Source: Rebecca billardiae RCC1528
Taxonomy: Eukaryota > Haptophyta
NCBI GenBank assembly: GCA_965240325.2
Contig: OZ251240.1
Coordinates: forward strand, 310,001 to 374,000
Reading direction: 5' to 3'
Length of the DNA stretch: 64,000 bases
In this document: piece by piece, positions 1 through 13,637 of the stretch
How the letters are laid out: every line of letters begins with the position of its first letter
How positions within the stretch are numbered: position 1 is the first letter of the stretch
Made by a program: the position numbers and the translations under genes
The notes under the pieces: generated by a model
Databases searched by the model: none
Told to the model about the DNA's origin: nothing
The model's input: the letters and a program-made list of their open reading frames with translations, nothing else

Positions 1-3000
1 CGGTGGCCCAGCAGGCTCCTGCTGCTGCTCGGCCCACTCGCGCGGCGCGAGGCGATTGGCGGGTCCTCGACGCTCATGCTCGCTCCGAGCCGCGCTGCAC
101 GCCGCGCCGCCGCCACTCCTCACGGCCGCGCGCCCGCAGGGCTGCGGCTCCGCGCCCGAGCCGCAGCCCTGCGGCCGCAGCCCTGCGGCCGCAGGCCTGC
201 GGTGGCCCAGCAGGCTGCTGCTGCTGCTCGGCCCACTCGCGCGGCGCGAGGCGATCGGCGCGTCCTCGACGCCCATGCTCGCTCCGAGCCGCGCTGCACG
301 CCGCGCCGCCGCCACTCCTCACGGCCGCGCGCCCGCAGGGCTGCGGCTCCGCGCCCGAGCCGCAGCCCTGCGGCCGCAGCCCTGCGGCCGCAGGCCTGCG
401 GTGGCCCAGCAGGCTGCTGCTGCTGCTCGGCCCACTCGCGCGGCGCGAGGCGATTGGCGCGTCCTCGACGCCCATGCTCGCTCCGAGCCGCACTGCATGC
501 CGCGCCGCCGCCACTCCTCACGGCCGCGCGCCCACAGGGCTGCGGCTCCGCGACCGAGCCGCAGGGCTGCGGCCGCAGGCCTGCGGCCGCAGCCCTGCGG
601 AAGCAGGCTGATGCTGCTGCTCGGCTCAGTCGCGCGGCGCGAGGCGAGCGGGCGGGCGGGTGGCCGTGGTGCTGATTGGCGCGTCCTCGACGCCCATGCT
701 CGCTCCGAGCCGCGCTGCATGACGCGCCGCCGCCGCTCCTCACGGCCGCGCGCCCGCAGGGCTGCGGCTCCGCGCCCGAGCCGCAGCCCTGCGGCCGCAG
801 CCCTGCGGCCGCAGCCCTGCGGCCGCAGGCCTGCGGTGGCCCAGCAGGCTGCTGCTGCTGCTCGGCCCACTCGCGCGGCGCGAGGCGATTGGTGCGTCCT
901 CGACGCCCATGCTCGCTCCGAGCCGCGCTGCACGCCGCGCCGCCGCCACTCCTCACGGCCGCGCGCCCGCAGGGCTGTGGCTTCGCGCCCGAGCCGTAGC
1001 CCTGCGGCCGCAGCCCTGCGGCCGCAGGCCTGCGGTGGCCCAGCAGGCTGCTGCTGCTGCTCGGCTCAGTCGCGCGGTGAGCGGGCGGGCGGCTGGCGGT
1101 GGTGCTGGATGGCGCGTCCTCGACGCCCATGCTCGCTCCGAGCCGCGCTGCACGCCGCGCCGCCGCCACTTCTCACGGCCGCGCGCCCGCAGGGCTGCGG
1201 CTTCGCGCCCGAGCCGCAGCCCTGCGGCCGCAGCCCTGCGGCCGCAGGCCTGCGGTGGCCCAGCAGGCTGCTGCTGCTGCTCGGCTCAGTCGCGCAGCAC
1301 GCGGCGAGCGGGCGGGCGGGTGGCAGCGGTGCTGATTGGCGCGTCCTCGACGCCCATGCTCGCCCCGAGCCGCGCTGCATGCCTCGCCGCCGCCACTCCT
1401 CACGGCCGCGCGCCCGCAGGGCTGCGGCTCCGCGCAAGAGCCGCAGCCCTGCGGCCGCAGCCCTGCGGCCGCAGGCCTGCGGCCGCAGGCCTGCGGTGGC
1501 CCAGCAGGCTGCTGCTGCTGCTCGGCCCACTCGCGCGGCGCGAGGCGATTGGCGCGTCCTCGACGCCCATGCTCGCTCCGAGCCGCACTGCATGCCGCGC
1601 CGCCGCCACTCCTCACGGCCGCGCGCCCACAGGGCTGCGGCTCCGCGACCGAGCCGCAGGGCTGCGGCCGCAGGCCTGCGGCCGCAGCCCTGCGGAAGCA
1701 GGCTGATGCTGCTGCTCGGCTCAGTCGCGCGGCGCGAGGCGAGCGGGCGGGCGGGTGGCAGTGGTGCTGATTGGCGCGTCCTCGACGCCCATGCTCGCTC
1801 CGAGCCGCGCTGCATGCCTCGCCGCCGCCACTCCTCACGGCCGCGCGCCCGCAGGGCTGCGGCTCCGCGCAAGAGCCGCAGCCCTGCGGCCGCAGCCCTG
1901 CGGCCGCAGGCCTGCGGCCGCAGGCCTGCGGTGGCCCAGCAGGCTGCTGCTGCTGCTCGGCCCACTCGCGCGGCGCGAGGCGATTGGCGCGTCCTCGACG
2001 CCCATGCTCGCTCCGAGCCGCACTGCATGCCGCGCCGCCGCCACTCCTCACTGCCGCGCGCCCACAGGGCTGCGGCTCCGCGACCGAGCCGCAGGGCTGC
2101 GGCCGCAGGCCTGCGGCCGCAGCCCTGCGGAAGCAGGCTGATGCTGCTGCTCGGCTCAGTCGCGCGGCGCGAGGCGAGCGGGCGGGCGGGTGGCCGCGGT
2201 GCTGATTGGCGCGTCCTCGACGCCCATGCTTGCTTCGAGCCGCGCTGCATGACGCGCCGCCGCCGCTCCTCACGGCCGCGCGCCCGCAGGGCTGCGGCTC
2301 CGCGCCCGAGCCGCAGCCCTGCGGCCGCAGCCCTGCGGCCGCAGGCCTGCGGTGGCCCAGCAGGCTTCTGCTGCTGCTCGGCTCAGGCGCGCGGCGCGAG
2401 GCGATTGGCGCGTCCTCGACGCCCATGCTCGCTCCGAGCCGCGCTGCATGCCGCGCCGCCGCCACTCCTCACGGCCGCGCGCCCGCAGGGCTGCGGCTCC
2501 GCGCCCGAGCCGCAGCCCTGCGGCCGCAGCCCTGCGGCCGCAGCCCTGCGGCCGCAGGCCTGCGGTGGCCCAGCAGGCTGCTGCTGCTGCTCGGCTCACT
2601 CGCGCGGCGCGAGGCGATTGGCGCGTCCTCGACGCCCATGCTCGCTCCGAGCCGCGCTGCACGCCGCGCCGCCGCCACTCCTCACGGCCGCGCGCCCGCA
2701 GGGCTGCGCCTCCGCGCCCGAGCCGCAGCCCTGCGGCCGCAGCCCTGCGGCCGCAGGCCTGCGCTGGCCCAGCAGGCTGCTGCTGCTGCTCGGCTCAGTC
2801 GCGCGGCGAGCGTGCGGGCGGCTGGCGGTGGTGCTGGATGGCGCGTCCTCGACGCCCATGCTCGCTCCGAGCCGCGCTGCACGCCGCGCCGCCGCCACTC
2901 CTCACGGCCGCGCGCCCGCAGGGCTGCGGCTCCGCGCCCGAGCCGCAGCCCTGCGGCCGCAGCGCTGCGGCCGCAGCCATGCGGCCGCAGGCCTGCGGTG

Positions 3001-6000
3001 GCCCAGCAGGCTGCTGCTGCTGCTCGATTCACTCGCGCGGCGCGAGGCAATTGGCGGGTCCTTGACGCCCATGCTCGCTCCGAGCCGCACTGCATGCCGC
3101 TCCGCCGCCACTCCTCACGGCCGCGCGCCCACAGGGCTGCGGCTCCGCGACCGAGCCGAAGGGCTGCGGCCGCAGGCCTGCGGCCGCAGCCCTGCGGAAG
3201 CAGGCTGATGCTGCTGCTCGGCTCAGTCGCGTGGCGCGAGGCGAGCGGGCGGGCGGTAGCCGCGGTGCTGATTGGCGCGTCCTCGACGCCCATGCTCGCT
3301 CAGAGCCGCGCTGCATGACGCGCCGCCGCCGCTCCTCACGGCCGCGCGCCCGCAGGGCTGCGGCTTCGCGCCCGAGCCGCAGCCCTGCGGCCGCAGGCCT
3401 GCGGCCGCAGGCCTGCGGCCGCAGGCCTGCGGTGGCCCAGCAGGCTGCTGCTGCTGCTCGGCTCAGTCGCGTGGCGCGAGGCGATTGGCGCGTCCTCGAC
3501 GCCCATGCTCGCTCCGAGCCGCGCTGCATGCCGCGCCGCCGCCACTCCTCACGGCCGCGCGCCCGCAGGGCTGCGGCTCCGCGCCCGAGCCGCAGCCCTG
3601 CGGCCGCAGGCCTGCGGCCGCAGGCCTGCGGTGGCCCAGCAGGCTGCTGCTGCTGCTCGGCCCACTCGCGCGGCGCGCGGCGATTGGCGCTTCCTCGACG
3701 CCCATGCTCGCTCCGAGCCGCACTGCATGCTGCGTCGCCGCCACTCCTCACGGCCGCGCGCCCACAGGGCTGCGGCTCCGCGACCGAGCCGCAGCCCTGC
3801 GGCCGCAGCCCTGCGGCCGCAGGCCTGCGGCCGCAGGCCTGCGGTGGCCCAGCAGGCTGCTGCTGCTGCTCGGCTCAGTCGCGCGGGGCGAGGCGATTGG
3901 CGGGTCCTCGACGCCCATGCTCGCTCCGAGCCGCACTGCATGCCGCGCCGCCGCCACTCCTCACGGCCGCGCGCCCGCAGGGCTGCGGCTCCGCGACCGA
4001 GCCGAAGGGCTGCGGCCGCAGGCCTGCGGCCGCAGCCCTGCGGAAGCAGGCTGATGCTGCTGCTCGGCTCAGTCGCGCGGCGCGAGGCGAGCGGGCGGGC
4101 GGTAGCCGCGGTGCTGATCGGCGCGTCCTCGACGCCCATGCTCGCTCCGAGCCGCGCTGCATGACGCGCCGCCGCCGCTCCTCACGGCCGCGCGCCCGCA
4201 GGGCTGCGGCTCCGCGCCCGAGCCGCAGCCCTGCGGCCGCAGCCCTGCGGCCGCAGCCCTGCGGAAGCAGGCTGATGCTGCTGCTCGGCTCAGTCGCGCG
4301 GCGCGAGGCGAGCGGGCGGGCGGTAGCCGCGGTGCTGATCGGCGCGTCCTCGACGCCCATGCTCGCTCCGAGCCGCGCTGCACGCCGCGCCGCCGCCACT
4401 CCTCACGGCCGCGCGCCCGCAGGGCTGCGGCTCCACGCCCGAGCCGAAGCCCTGCGGCCGCAGCCCAGCGGCCGCAGGCCTGCGCTGGCCCAGCAGGCTG
4501 CTGCTGCTGCTCGGCTCAGTCGCGCGGCGAGCGGGCGGGCGGCTGGCGGTGGTGCTGATTGGCGCGTCCTCGACGCCCATGCTCGCTCCGAGCCGCGCTG
4601 CACGCCGCGCCGCCGCCACTCCTCACGGCCGCGCGCCCGCAGGGCTGCGGCTCCGCGCCCGAGCCGCAGCCCTGCGGCCGCAGCCCTGCGGCCGCAGGCC
4701 TGCGGTGGCCCAGCAGGCTGCTGCTGCTGCTCGGCTCAGTCGCGCGGCGAGCGGGCGGGCGGCTGGTGGTGGTGCTGATTGGCGCGTCCCCGACGCCCAT
4801 GCTCCCTCCGAGCCGCGCTGCATGCCGCGCCGCCGCCACTCTTCACGGCCGCGCGCCCGCAGGGCTGCGGCTCCGCGCCCGAGCCGCAGCCCTGCGGCCG
4901 CAGCCCTGCGGCCGCAGGCCTGCGCTGGCCCAGCAGGCTGCTGCTGCTGCTCGGCTCAGTCGCGCGGCGAGTGGGCGTGCGGCTGGCGGTGGTGCTGGAT
5001 GGCGCGTCCTCGACGCCCATGCTCGCTCCGAGCCGCGCTGCACGCCGCGCCGCCGCCACTCCTCACGGCCGCGCGCCCGCAGGGCTGCGGCTCCGCGCCC
5101 GAGCCGCAGCCCTGCGGCCGCAGCCCTGCGGCCGCAGGCCTGCGGTGGCCCAGCAGGCTGCTGCTGCTGCTCGGCTCACTCACGCGGCGCGAGGCGATTG
5201 GCGCGTCCTCGACGCCCATGCTCGCTTCGAGCCGCGCTGCACGCCGCGCCGCCTCCACTCCTCACGGCCGCGCGCCCGCAGGGCTGCGGCTCCGCGCCCG
5301 AGCCGCAGCCCTGCGGCCGCAGCGCTGCGGCCGCAGCCCTGCGGCCGCAGGCCTGCGGTCGCCCAGCAGGCTGCTGCTGCTGCTCGGTTCACTCGCGCGG
5401 CGCGAGGCGATTGGCGCGTCCTCGACGCCCATGCTCGCTCCGAGCCGCACTGCATGCCGCGCCGCCGCCACTCCTCACGGCCGCGCGCCCGCAGGGCTGC
5501 GGCTCCGCGCCCGAGCCGCAGCCCTGCGGCCGCAGCCCTGCGGCCGCAGGCCTGCGCTGGCCCAGCAGGCTGCTGCTGCTGCTCGGCTCAGTCGCGCGGC
5601 GAGCGGGCGGGCGGCTTGCGGTGGTGCTGGATGGCGCGTCCTCGACGCCCATGCTCGCTCCGAGCCGCGCTGCACGCCGCGCCGCCGCCACTTCTCACGG
5701 CCGCGCGCCCGCAGGGCTGCGGCTCCGCGCCCGAGCCGCAGCCCTGCGGCCGCAGCCCTGCGGCCGCAGCCCTGCGGCCGCAGGCCTGCGGTGGCCCAGC
5801 AGGCTGCTTCTGCTGCTCGGCTCACTCACGCGGCGCGAGGCGATTGGCGCGTCCTCGACGCCCATGCTCGCTTCGAGCCGCGCTGCACGCCGCGCCGCCG
5901 CCACTCCTCACGGCCGCGCGCCCGCAGGGCTGCGGCTCCGCGCCCGAGCCGCAGCCCTGCGGCCGCAGCGCTGCGGCCGCAGCCCTGCGGCCGCAGGCCT

Positions 6001-7229
6001 GCGGTGGCCCAGCAGGCTGCTGCTGCTGCTCGGTTCACTCGCGCGGCGCGAGGCGATTGGCGCGTCCTCGACGCCCATGCTCGCTCCGAGCCGCACTGCA
6101 TGCCGCGCCGCCGCCACTCCTCACGGCCGCGCGCCCGCAGGGCCGCGGCTCCGCGCCCGAGCCGCAGCCCTGCGGCCGCAGCCCTGCGGCCGCAGGCCTG
6201 CGCTGGCCCAGCAGGCTGCTGCTGCTGCTCGGCTCAGTCGCGCGGCGAGCGGGCGGGCGGCTTGCGGTGGTGCTGGATGGCGCGTCCTCAACGCCCATGC
6301 TCGCTCCGAGCCGCGCTGCACGCCGCGCCGCCGCCACTTCTCACGGCCGCGCGCCCGCAGGGCTGCGGCTCCGCGCCCGAGCCGCAGCCCTGCGGCCGCA
6401 GCCCTGCGGCCGCAGCCCTGCGGCCGCAGGCCTGCGGTGGCCCAGCAGGCTGCTGCTGCTGCTCGGTTCACTCGCGCGGCGCGAGGCGATTGGCGCGTCC
6501 TCGACGCCCGTGCTCGCTCCGAGCCGCACTGCATGCCGCGCCGCCGCCACTCCTCACGGCCACGCGCCCGGAGGGCTGCGGCTCCGCGCCCGAGCCGCAG
6601 CCCTGCGGCCGCAGCCCTGCGGCCGCAGGCCTGCACTGGCCCAGCAGGCTGCTGCTGCTGCTCGGCTCAGTCGCGCGGCGAGCGGGCGCGCGGCTGGCGG
6701 TGGTGCTGGATGGCGCGTCCTCGACGCCCATGCTCGCTTCGAGCCGCGCTGCATGCCGCGCCGCCGCCACTCCTCACGGCCGCGCGCCCGCAGGGCTGCG
6801 GCTCCGCGCCCGAGCCGCAGCCCTGCGGCCGCAGCCCTGCGGCCGCAGCGCTGCGGCCGCAGCCCTGCGGCCGCAGGCCTGCGGTGGCCCAGCAGGCTGC
6901 TGCTGCTGCTCGGCTCAGTCGCGCGGCGCGAGGCGATTGGCGAGTCCTCGACGCCCATGCTCGCTCCGAGCCGCGCTGCACGCCGCGCCGCCGCCACTCC
7001 TCACGGCCGCGCGCCCGCAGGGCTGCGGCTCCGCGCCCGAGCCGCAGCCCTGCGGCCGCAGGCCTGCGGCCGCAGGCCTGCGGTGGCCCAGCAGGCTGCT
7101 GCTGCTGCTCGGCTCAGTCGCGCGGCGAGCGGGCGGGCGGCTGGTGGTGGTGCTGATTGGCGCGTCCTCGACGCCCATGCTCCCTCCGAGACGCGCTGCA
7201 TGCCGCGCCGCCGCCACTCTTCACGGCCG

Positions 7230-9360
7230 CGCGCCCGCAGGGCTGCGGCTCCGCGCCCGAGCCGCAGCCCTGCGGCCGCAGCCCTGCGGCCGCAGGCCTG
7301 CGCTGGCCCAGCAGGCTGCTGCTGCTGCTCGGCTCAGTCGCGCGGCGAGTGGGCGTGCGGCTGGCGGTGGTGCTGGATGGCGCGTCCTCGACGCCCATGC
7401 TCGCTCCGAGCCGCGCTGCACGCCGCGCCGCCGCCACTCCTCACGGCCGCGCGCCCGCAGGGCTGCGGCTCCGCGCCCGAGCCGCAGCCCTGCGGCCGCA
7501 GCCCTGCGGCCGCAGGCCTGCGGTGGCCCAGCAGGCTGTTGCTGCTGCTCGGCTCACTCACGCGGCGCGACGCGATTGGCGCGTCCTCGACGCCCATGCT
7601 CGCTTCGAGCCGCGCTGCACGCCGCTCCGCCGCCACTCCTCACGGCCGCGCGCCCGCAGGGCTGCGGCTCCGCGCCCGAGCCGCAGCCCTGCGGCCGCAG
7701 CGCTGCGGCCGCAGCCCTGCGGCCGCAGGCCTGCGGTGGCCCAGCAGGCTGCTGCTGCTGCTCGGTTCACTCGCGCGGCCCGAGGCGATTGGCGCGTCCT
7801 CGACGCCCATGCTCGCTCCGAGCCGCACTGCATGCCGCGCCGCCGCCACTCCTCACGGCCGCGCGCCCGCAGGGCTGCGGCTCCGCGCCCGAGCCACAGC
7901 CCTGCGGCCGCAGCGCTGCGGCCGCAGCCCTGCGGCCGCAGGCCTGCGGTGGCCCAGCAGGCTGCTGCTGCTGCTCGGTTCACTCGCGCGGCCCGAGGCG
8001 ATTGGCGCGTCGTCGACGCCCATGCTCGCTCCGAGCCGCACTGCATGCCGCGCCGCCGCCACTCCTCACGGCCGCGCGCCCGCAGGGCTGCGGCTCCGCG
8101 CCCGAGCCGCAGCCCTGCGGCCGCAGCCCTGCGGCCGCAGGCCTGCGCTGGCCCAGCAGGCTGCTGCTGCTGCTCGGCTCAGTCGCGCGGCGAGCGGGCG
8201 GGCGGCTTGCGGTGGTGCTGGATGGCGCGTCTTCGACGCCCATGCTCGCTCCGAGCCGCGCTGCGCGCCGCGCCGCCGCCACTTCTCACGGCCGCGCGCC
8301 CGCAGGGCTGCGGCTCCGCGCCCGAGCCGCAGCCCTGCGGCCGCAGCCCTGCGGCCGCAGGCCTGCGCTGGCCCAGCAGGCTGCTGCTGCTGCTCGGCTC
8401 AGTCGCGCGGCGAGTGGGCGTGCGGCTGGCGGTGGTGCTGGATGGCGCGTCCTCGACGCCCATGCTCGCTCCGAGCCGCGCTGCACGCCGCGCCGCCGCC
8501 ACTCCTCACGGCCGCGCGCCCGCAGGGCTGCGGCTCCGCGCCCGAGCCGCAGCCCTGCGGCCGCAGCCCTGCGGCCGCAGGCCTGCGGTGGCCCAGCAGG
8601 CTGTTGCTGCTGCTCGGCTCACTCACGCGGCGCGAGGCGATTGGCGCGTCCTCGACGCCCATGCTCGCTTCGAGCCGCGCTGCACGCCGCTCCGCCGCCA
8701 CTCCTCACGGCCGCGCGCCCGCAGGGCTGCGGCTCCGCGCCCGAGCCGCAGCCCTGCGGCCGCAGCGCTGCGGCCGCAGCCCTGCGGCCGCAGGCCTGCG
8801 GTGGCCCAGCAGGCTGCTGCTGCTGCTCGGTTCACTCGCGCGGCCCGAGGCGATTGGCGCGTCCTCGACGCCCATGCTCGCTCCGAGCCGCACTGCATGC
8901 CGCGCCGCCGCCACTCCTCACGGCCGCGCGCCCGCAGGGCTGCGGCTCCGCGCCCGAGCCACAGCCCTGCGGCCGCAGCGCTGCGGCCGCAGCCCTGCGG
9001 CCGCAGGCCTGCGGTGGCCCAGCAGGCTGCTGCTGCTGCTCGGTTCACTCGCGCGGCCCGAGGCGATTGGCGCGTCCTCGACGCCCATGCTCGCTCCGAG
9101 CCGCACTGCATGCCGCGCCGCCGCCACTCCTCACGGCCGCGCGCCCGCAGGGCTGCGGCTCCGCGCCCGAGCCGCAGCCCTGCGGCCGCAGCCCTGCGGC
9201 CGCAGGCCTGCGCTGGCCCAGCAGGCTGCTGCTGCTGCTCGGCTCAGTCGCGCGGCGAGCGGGCGGGCGGCTTGCGGTGGTGCTGGATGGCGCGTCTTCG
9301 ACGCCCATGCTCGCTCCGAGCCGCGCTGCGCGCCGCGCCGCCGCCACTTCTCACGGCCGC
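7230..9360. repeat. Higher-order tandem duplication, 1065-bp period (5 monomers)
   Basis: Monomer variants recur in the same order 1065 bp apart (5 x 213). Examples are the gtgggcgtgcggctgg joint near 7350 and 8415, and the cggcccgagg variant near 7778 and 8843. The copies are almost identical, which points to recent duplication of a five-monomer block. Boundaries are approximate. Confidence 0.85.
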
Positions 9361-10209
9361 GCGCCCGCAGGGCTGCGGCTCCGCGCCCGAGCCGCAGCCC
9401 TGCGGCCGCAGCCCTGCGGCCGCAGCCCTGCGGCCGCAGGCCTGCGGTGGCCCAGCAGGCTGCTGCTGCTGCTCGGTTCACTCGCGCGGCGCGAGACGAT
9501 TGGCGCGTCCTCGACGCCCATGCTCGCTCCGAGCCGCACTGCATGCCGCGCCGCCGCCACTCCTCACGGCCACGCGCCCGGAGGGCTGCGGCTCCGCGCC
9601 CGAGCCGCAGCCCTGCGGCCGCAGCCCTGCGGCCGCAGGCCTGCGGCCGCAGGCCTGCGGTGGCCCAGCAGGCTGCTGCTGCTGCTCAGCCCACTCGCGC
9701 GGCGCGAGGCGATTGGCGGGTCCTCGACGCCCATGCTCGCTCCGAGCCGCACTGCATGCCGCGCCGCCGCCACTCCTCACGGCCGCGCGCCCACAGGGCT
9801 GCGGCTCCGCGACCGAGCCGCAGGGCTGCGGCCGCAGGCCTGCGGCCGCAGCCCTGCGGAAGCAGGCTGCTGCTGCTGCTCGGCTCAGTCGCGCGGCGCG
9901 AGGCGAGCGGGCGGGCGGGTGGCCGCGGTGCTGATTGGCGCGTCCTCGACGCCCATGCTCGCTCCGTGCCGCGCTGCATGACGCGCCGCCGCCACTCCTC
10001 ACGGCCGCGCGCCCGCAGGACTGCGGCTCCGCGCCCGAGCCGCAGCCCTGCGGCCGCAGCCCTGCGGCCGCAGGCCTGCGGCCGCAGGCCTGCGGTGGCC
10101 CAGCAGGCTGCTGCTGCTTCTCGGTTCACTCGCGTGGCGCGAGGCAATTGGCGCGTCCTCGACGCCCATGCTCGCTCTGAGCCGCGCTGCACGCCGCGCC
10201 GCCGCCACT

Positions 10210-13200
10210 CCTCACGGCCGCGCGCCCGCAGGGCTGCGGCTCAGCGCCCGAGCCGCAGCCCTGCGGCCGCAGCCCTGCGGCCGCAGGCCTGCGGCCGCAG
10301 GCCTGCGGTGGCCCAGCAGGCTGCTGCTGCTGCTCGGCTCACTCGCGTGGCGCGAGGCGATTGGCGGGTCCTCGACGCCCATGCTCGCTCCGAGCCGCAC
10401 TGCACGCCGCGCCGCCGCCACTCCTCACGGCCGCGCGCCCACAGGGCTGCGGCTCCGCGACCGAGCCGAAGGGCTGCGGCCGCGGGCCTGCGGCCGCAGC
10501 CCTGCGGAAGCAGGCTGATGCTGCTGCTCGGCTCAGTCGCGCGGCGCGAGGCGAGCGGGCGGGCGGTAGCCGCGGTGCTGATCGGCGCGTCCTCGACGCC
10601 CATGCTCGCTCCGAGCCGCGCTGCATGACGCGCCGCCGCCGCTCCTCACGGCCGCGCGCCCGCAGGGCTGCGGCTCCGCGCCCGAGCCGCAGCCCTGCGG
10701 CCGCAGCCCTGCGGCCGCAGCCCTGCGGCCGCAGGCCTGCGGTGGCCCAGCAGGCTGCTGCTGCTGCTCGGCTCAGTCGCGCGGCGCGAGGCGATTGGCG
10801 CGTCCTCGACGCCCATGCTCGCTCCGAGCCGCGCTGCACGCCGCGCCGCCGCCACTCCTCACGGCCGCGCGCCCGCAGGGCTGCGGCTCCGCGCCCGAGC
10901 CGCAGCCCTGCGGCCGCAGCCCTGCGGCCGCAGCCCTGCGGCCGCAGGCCTGCGCTGGCCCAGCAGGCTGCTGCTGCTGCTCGGCTCAGTCGCGCGGCGC
11001 GAGGCGATTGGCGCGTCCTCGACGCCCATGCTCGCTCCGAGCCGCACTGCCTGCCGCGCCGCCGCCACTCCTCACGGCCGCGCGCCCGCAGGGCTGCGGC
11101 TCCGCGCCCGAGCCGCAGCCCTGCGGCCGCAGCCCTGCGGCCGCAGGCCTGCGGCCGCAGGCCTGCGGTGGCCCAGCAGGCTGCTGCTGCTGCTCGGCCC
11201 ACTCGCGCGGCGCGAGGCAGTTGGCGCGTCCTCGACGCCCATGCTCGCTCCGAGCCGCACTGCATGCCGCGCCGCCGCCACTCCTCACGGCCGCGCGCCG
11301 ACAGGACTGCGGCTCCGCGACCGAGCCGCAGGGCTGCGGCCGCAGGCCTGCGGCCGCAGCCCTGCGGAAGCAGGCTGATGCTGCTGTGCGGCTCAGTCGC
11401 GCGGTGCGAGGCGAGCGGGCGGGCGGGTGGCCGCGTGCTGATTGGCGCGTCCTCGACGCCCATGCTCGCTCCGAGCCGCGCTGCATGACGCGCCGCCGCC
11501 GCTCCTCACGGCCGCGCGCCCGCAGGGCTGCGGCTTCGCGCCCGAGCCGCAGCCCTGCGGCGCAGGCCTGCGGCCGCAGGCCTGCCCCAGCAGGCTGCTG
11601 CTGCTGCTCGGCTCAGTCGTGCGGCGCGAGGCGATTGGCGCGTCCTCGACGCCCATGCTCGCTCCGAGCCGCACTGCATGCCGCGCCGCCGCCACTCCTC
11701 ACGGCCGCGCGCCCGCAGGGCTGCGGCTCCGCGCCCGAGCCGCAGCCCTGCGGCCGCAGCCCTGCGGCCGCAGCCCTGCGGCCGCAGCCCTGCGGCCGCA
11801 GGCCTGCGGTGGCCCAGCAGGCTGCTGCTGCTGCTCGGCCCACTCGCGCGGCGCGAGGCAGTTGGCGCGTCCTCGACGCCCATGCTCGCTCCGAGCCGCA
11901 CTGCATGCCGCGCCGCCGCCACTCCTCACGGCCGCGCGCCCGCAGGGCTGCGGCTCAGCGCCCGAGCCGCAGCCCTGCGGCCGCAGCCCTGCGGCCGCAG
12001 GCCTGCGGCCGCAGGCCTGCGGTGGCCCAGCAGGCTGCTGCTGCTGCTCGGCTCACTCGCGTGGCGCGAGGCGATTGGCGGGTCCTCGACGCCCATGCTC
12101 GCTCCGAGCCGCACTGCACGCCGCGCCGCCGCCACTCCTCACGGCCGCGCGCCCACAGGGCTGCGGCTCCGCGACCGAGCCGAAGGGCTGCGGCCGCGGG
12201 CCTGCGGCCGCAGCCCTGCGGAAGCAGGCTGATGCTGCTGCTCGGCTCAGTCGCGCGGCGCGAGGCGAGCGGGCGGGCGGTAGCCGCGGTGCTGATCGGC
12301 GCGTCCTCGACGCCCATGCTCGCTCCGAGCCGCGCTGCATGACGCGCCGCCGCCGCTCCTCACGGCCGCGCGCCCGCAGGGCTGCGGCTCCGCGCCCGAG
12401 CCGCAGCCCTGCGGCCGCAGCCCTGCGGCCGCAGCCCTGCGGCCGCAGGCCTGCGGTGGCCCAGCAGGCTGCTGCTGCTGCTCGGCTCAGTCGCGCGGCG
12501 CGAGGCGATTGGCGCGTCCTCGACGCCCATGCTCGCTCCGAGCCGCGCTGCACGCCGCGCCGCCGCCACTCCTCACGGCCGCGCGCCCGCAGGGCTGCGG
12601 CTCCGCGCCCGAGCCGCAGCCCTGCGGCCGCAGCCCTGCGGCCGCAGCCCTGCGGCCGCAGGCCTGCGCTGGCCCAGCAGGCTGCTGCTGCTGCTCGGCT
12701 CAGTCGCGCGGCGCGAGGCGATTGGCGCGTCCTCGACGCCCATGCTCGCTCCGAGCCGCACTGCCTGCCGCGCCGCCGCCACTCCTCACGGCCGCGCGCC
12801 CGCAGGGCTGCGGCTCCGCGCCCGAGCCGCAGCCCTGCGGCCGCAGCCCTGCGGCCGCAGGCCTGCGGCCGCAGGCCTGCGGTGGCCCAGCAGGCTGCTG
12901 CTGCTGCTCGGCCCACTCGCGCGGCGCGAGGCAGTTGGCGCGTCCTCGACGCCCATGCTCGCTCCGAGCCGCACTGCATGCCGCGCCGCCGCCACTCCTC
13001 ACGGCCGCGCGCCGACAGGACTGCGGCTCCGCGACCGAGCCGCAGGGCTGCGGCCGCAGGCCTGCGGCCGCAGCCCTGCGGAAGCAGGCTGATGCTGCTG
13101 TGCGGCTCAGTCGCGCGGTGCGAGGCGAGCGGGCGGGCGGGTGGCCGCGTGCTGATTGGCGCGTCCTCGACGCCCATGCTCGCTCCGAGCCGCGCTGCAT

Positions 13201-13637
13201 GACGCGCCGCCGCCGCTCCTCACGGCCGCGCGCCCGCAGGGCTGCGGCTTCGCGCCCGAGCCGCAGCCCTGCGGCGCAGGCCTGCGGCCGCAGGCCTGCC
13301 CCAGCAGGCTGCTGCTGCTGCTCGGCTCAGTCGTGCGGCGCGAGGCGATTGGCGCGTCCTCGACGCCCATGCTCGCTCCGAGCCGCACTGCATGCCGCGC
13401 CGCCGCCACTCCTCACGGCCGCGCGCCCGCAGGGCTGCGGCTCCGCGCCCGAGCCGCAGCCCTGCGGCCGCAGCCCTGCGGCCGCAGCCCTGCGGCCGCA
13501 GCCCTGCGGCCGCAGGCCTGCGGTGGCCCAGCAGGCTGCTGCTGCTGCTCGGCCCACTCGCGCGGCGCGAGGCAGTTGGCGCGTCCTCGACGCCCATGCT
13601 CGCTCCGAGCCGCACTGCATGCCGCGCCGCCGCCACT
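10210..13637. repeat. Higher-order tandem duplication, 1714-bp period
   Basis: The segment about 10210-11923 is repeated as 11924-13637 with nearly no change. It carries diagnostic variants such as gctgctgtgcggctcag (near 11382 and 13096) and the contracted joint ccctgcggcgcaggcctg (near 11553 and 13267). The second copy begins where the first ends, as in unequal crossing-over. Ends are accurate to a few tens of bases. Confidence 0.9.

Noticed and set aside
4779-10628. 1949-codon open frame (and others of 1810, 1356, 1050 and 1336 codons) in the satellite
   Set aside because: They overlap one another in several frames and on both strands and follow the monomer period. Many begin at arbitrary in-repeat positions and none has a recognisable domain.
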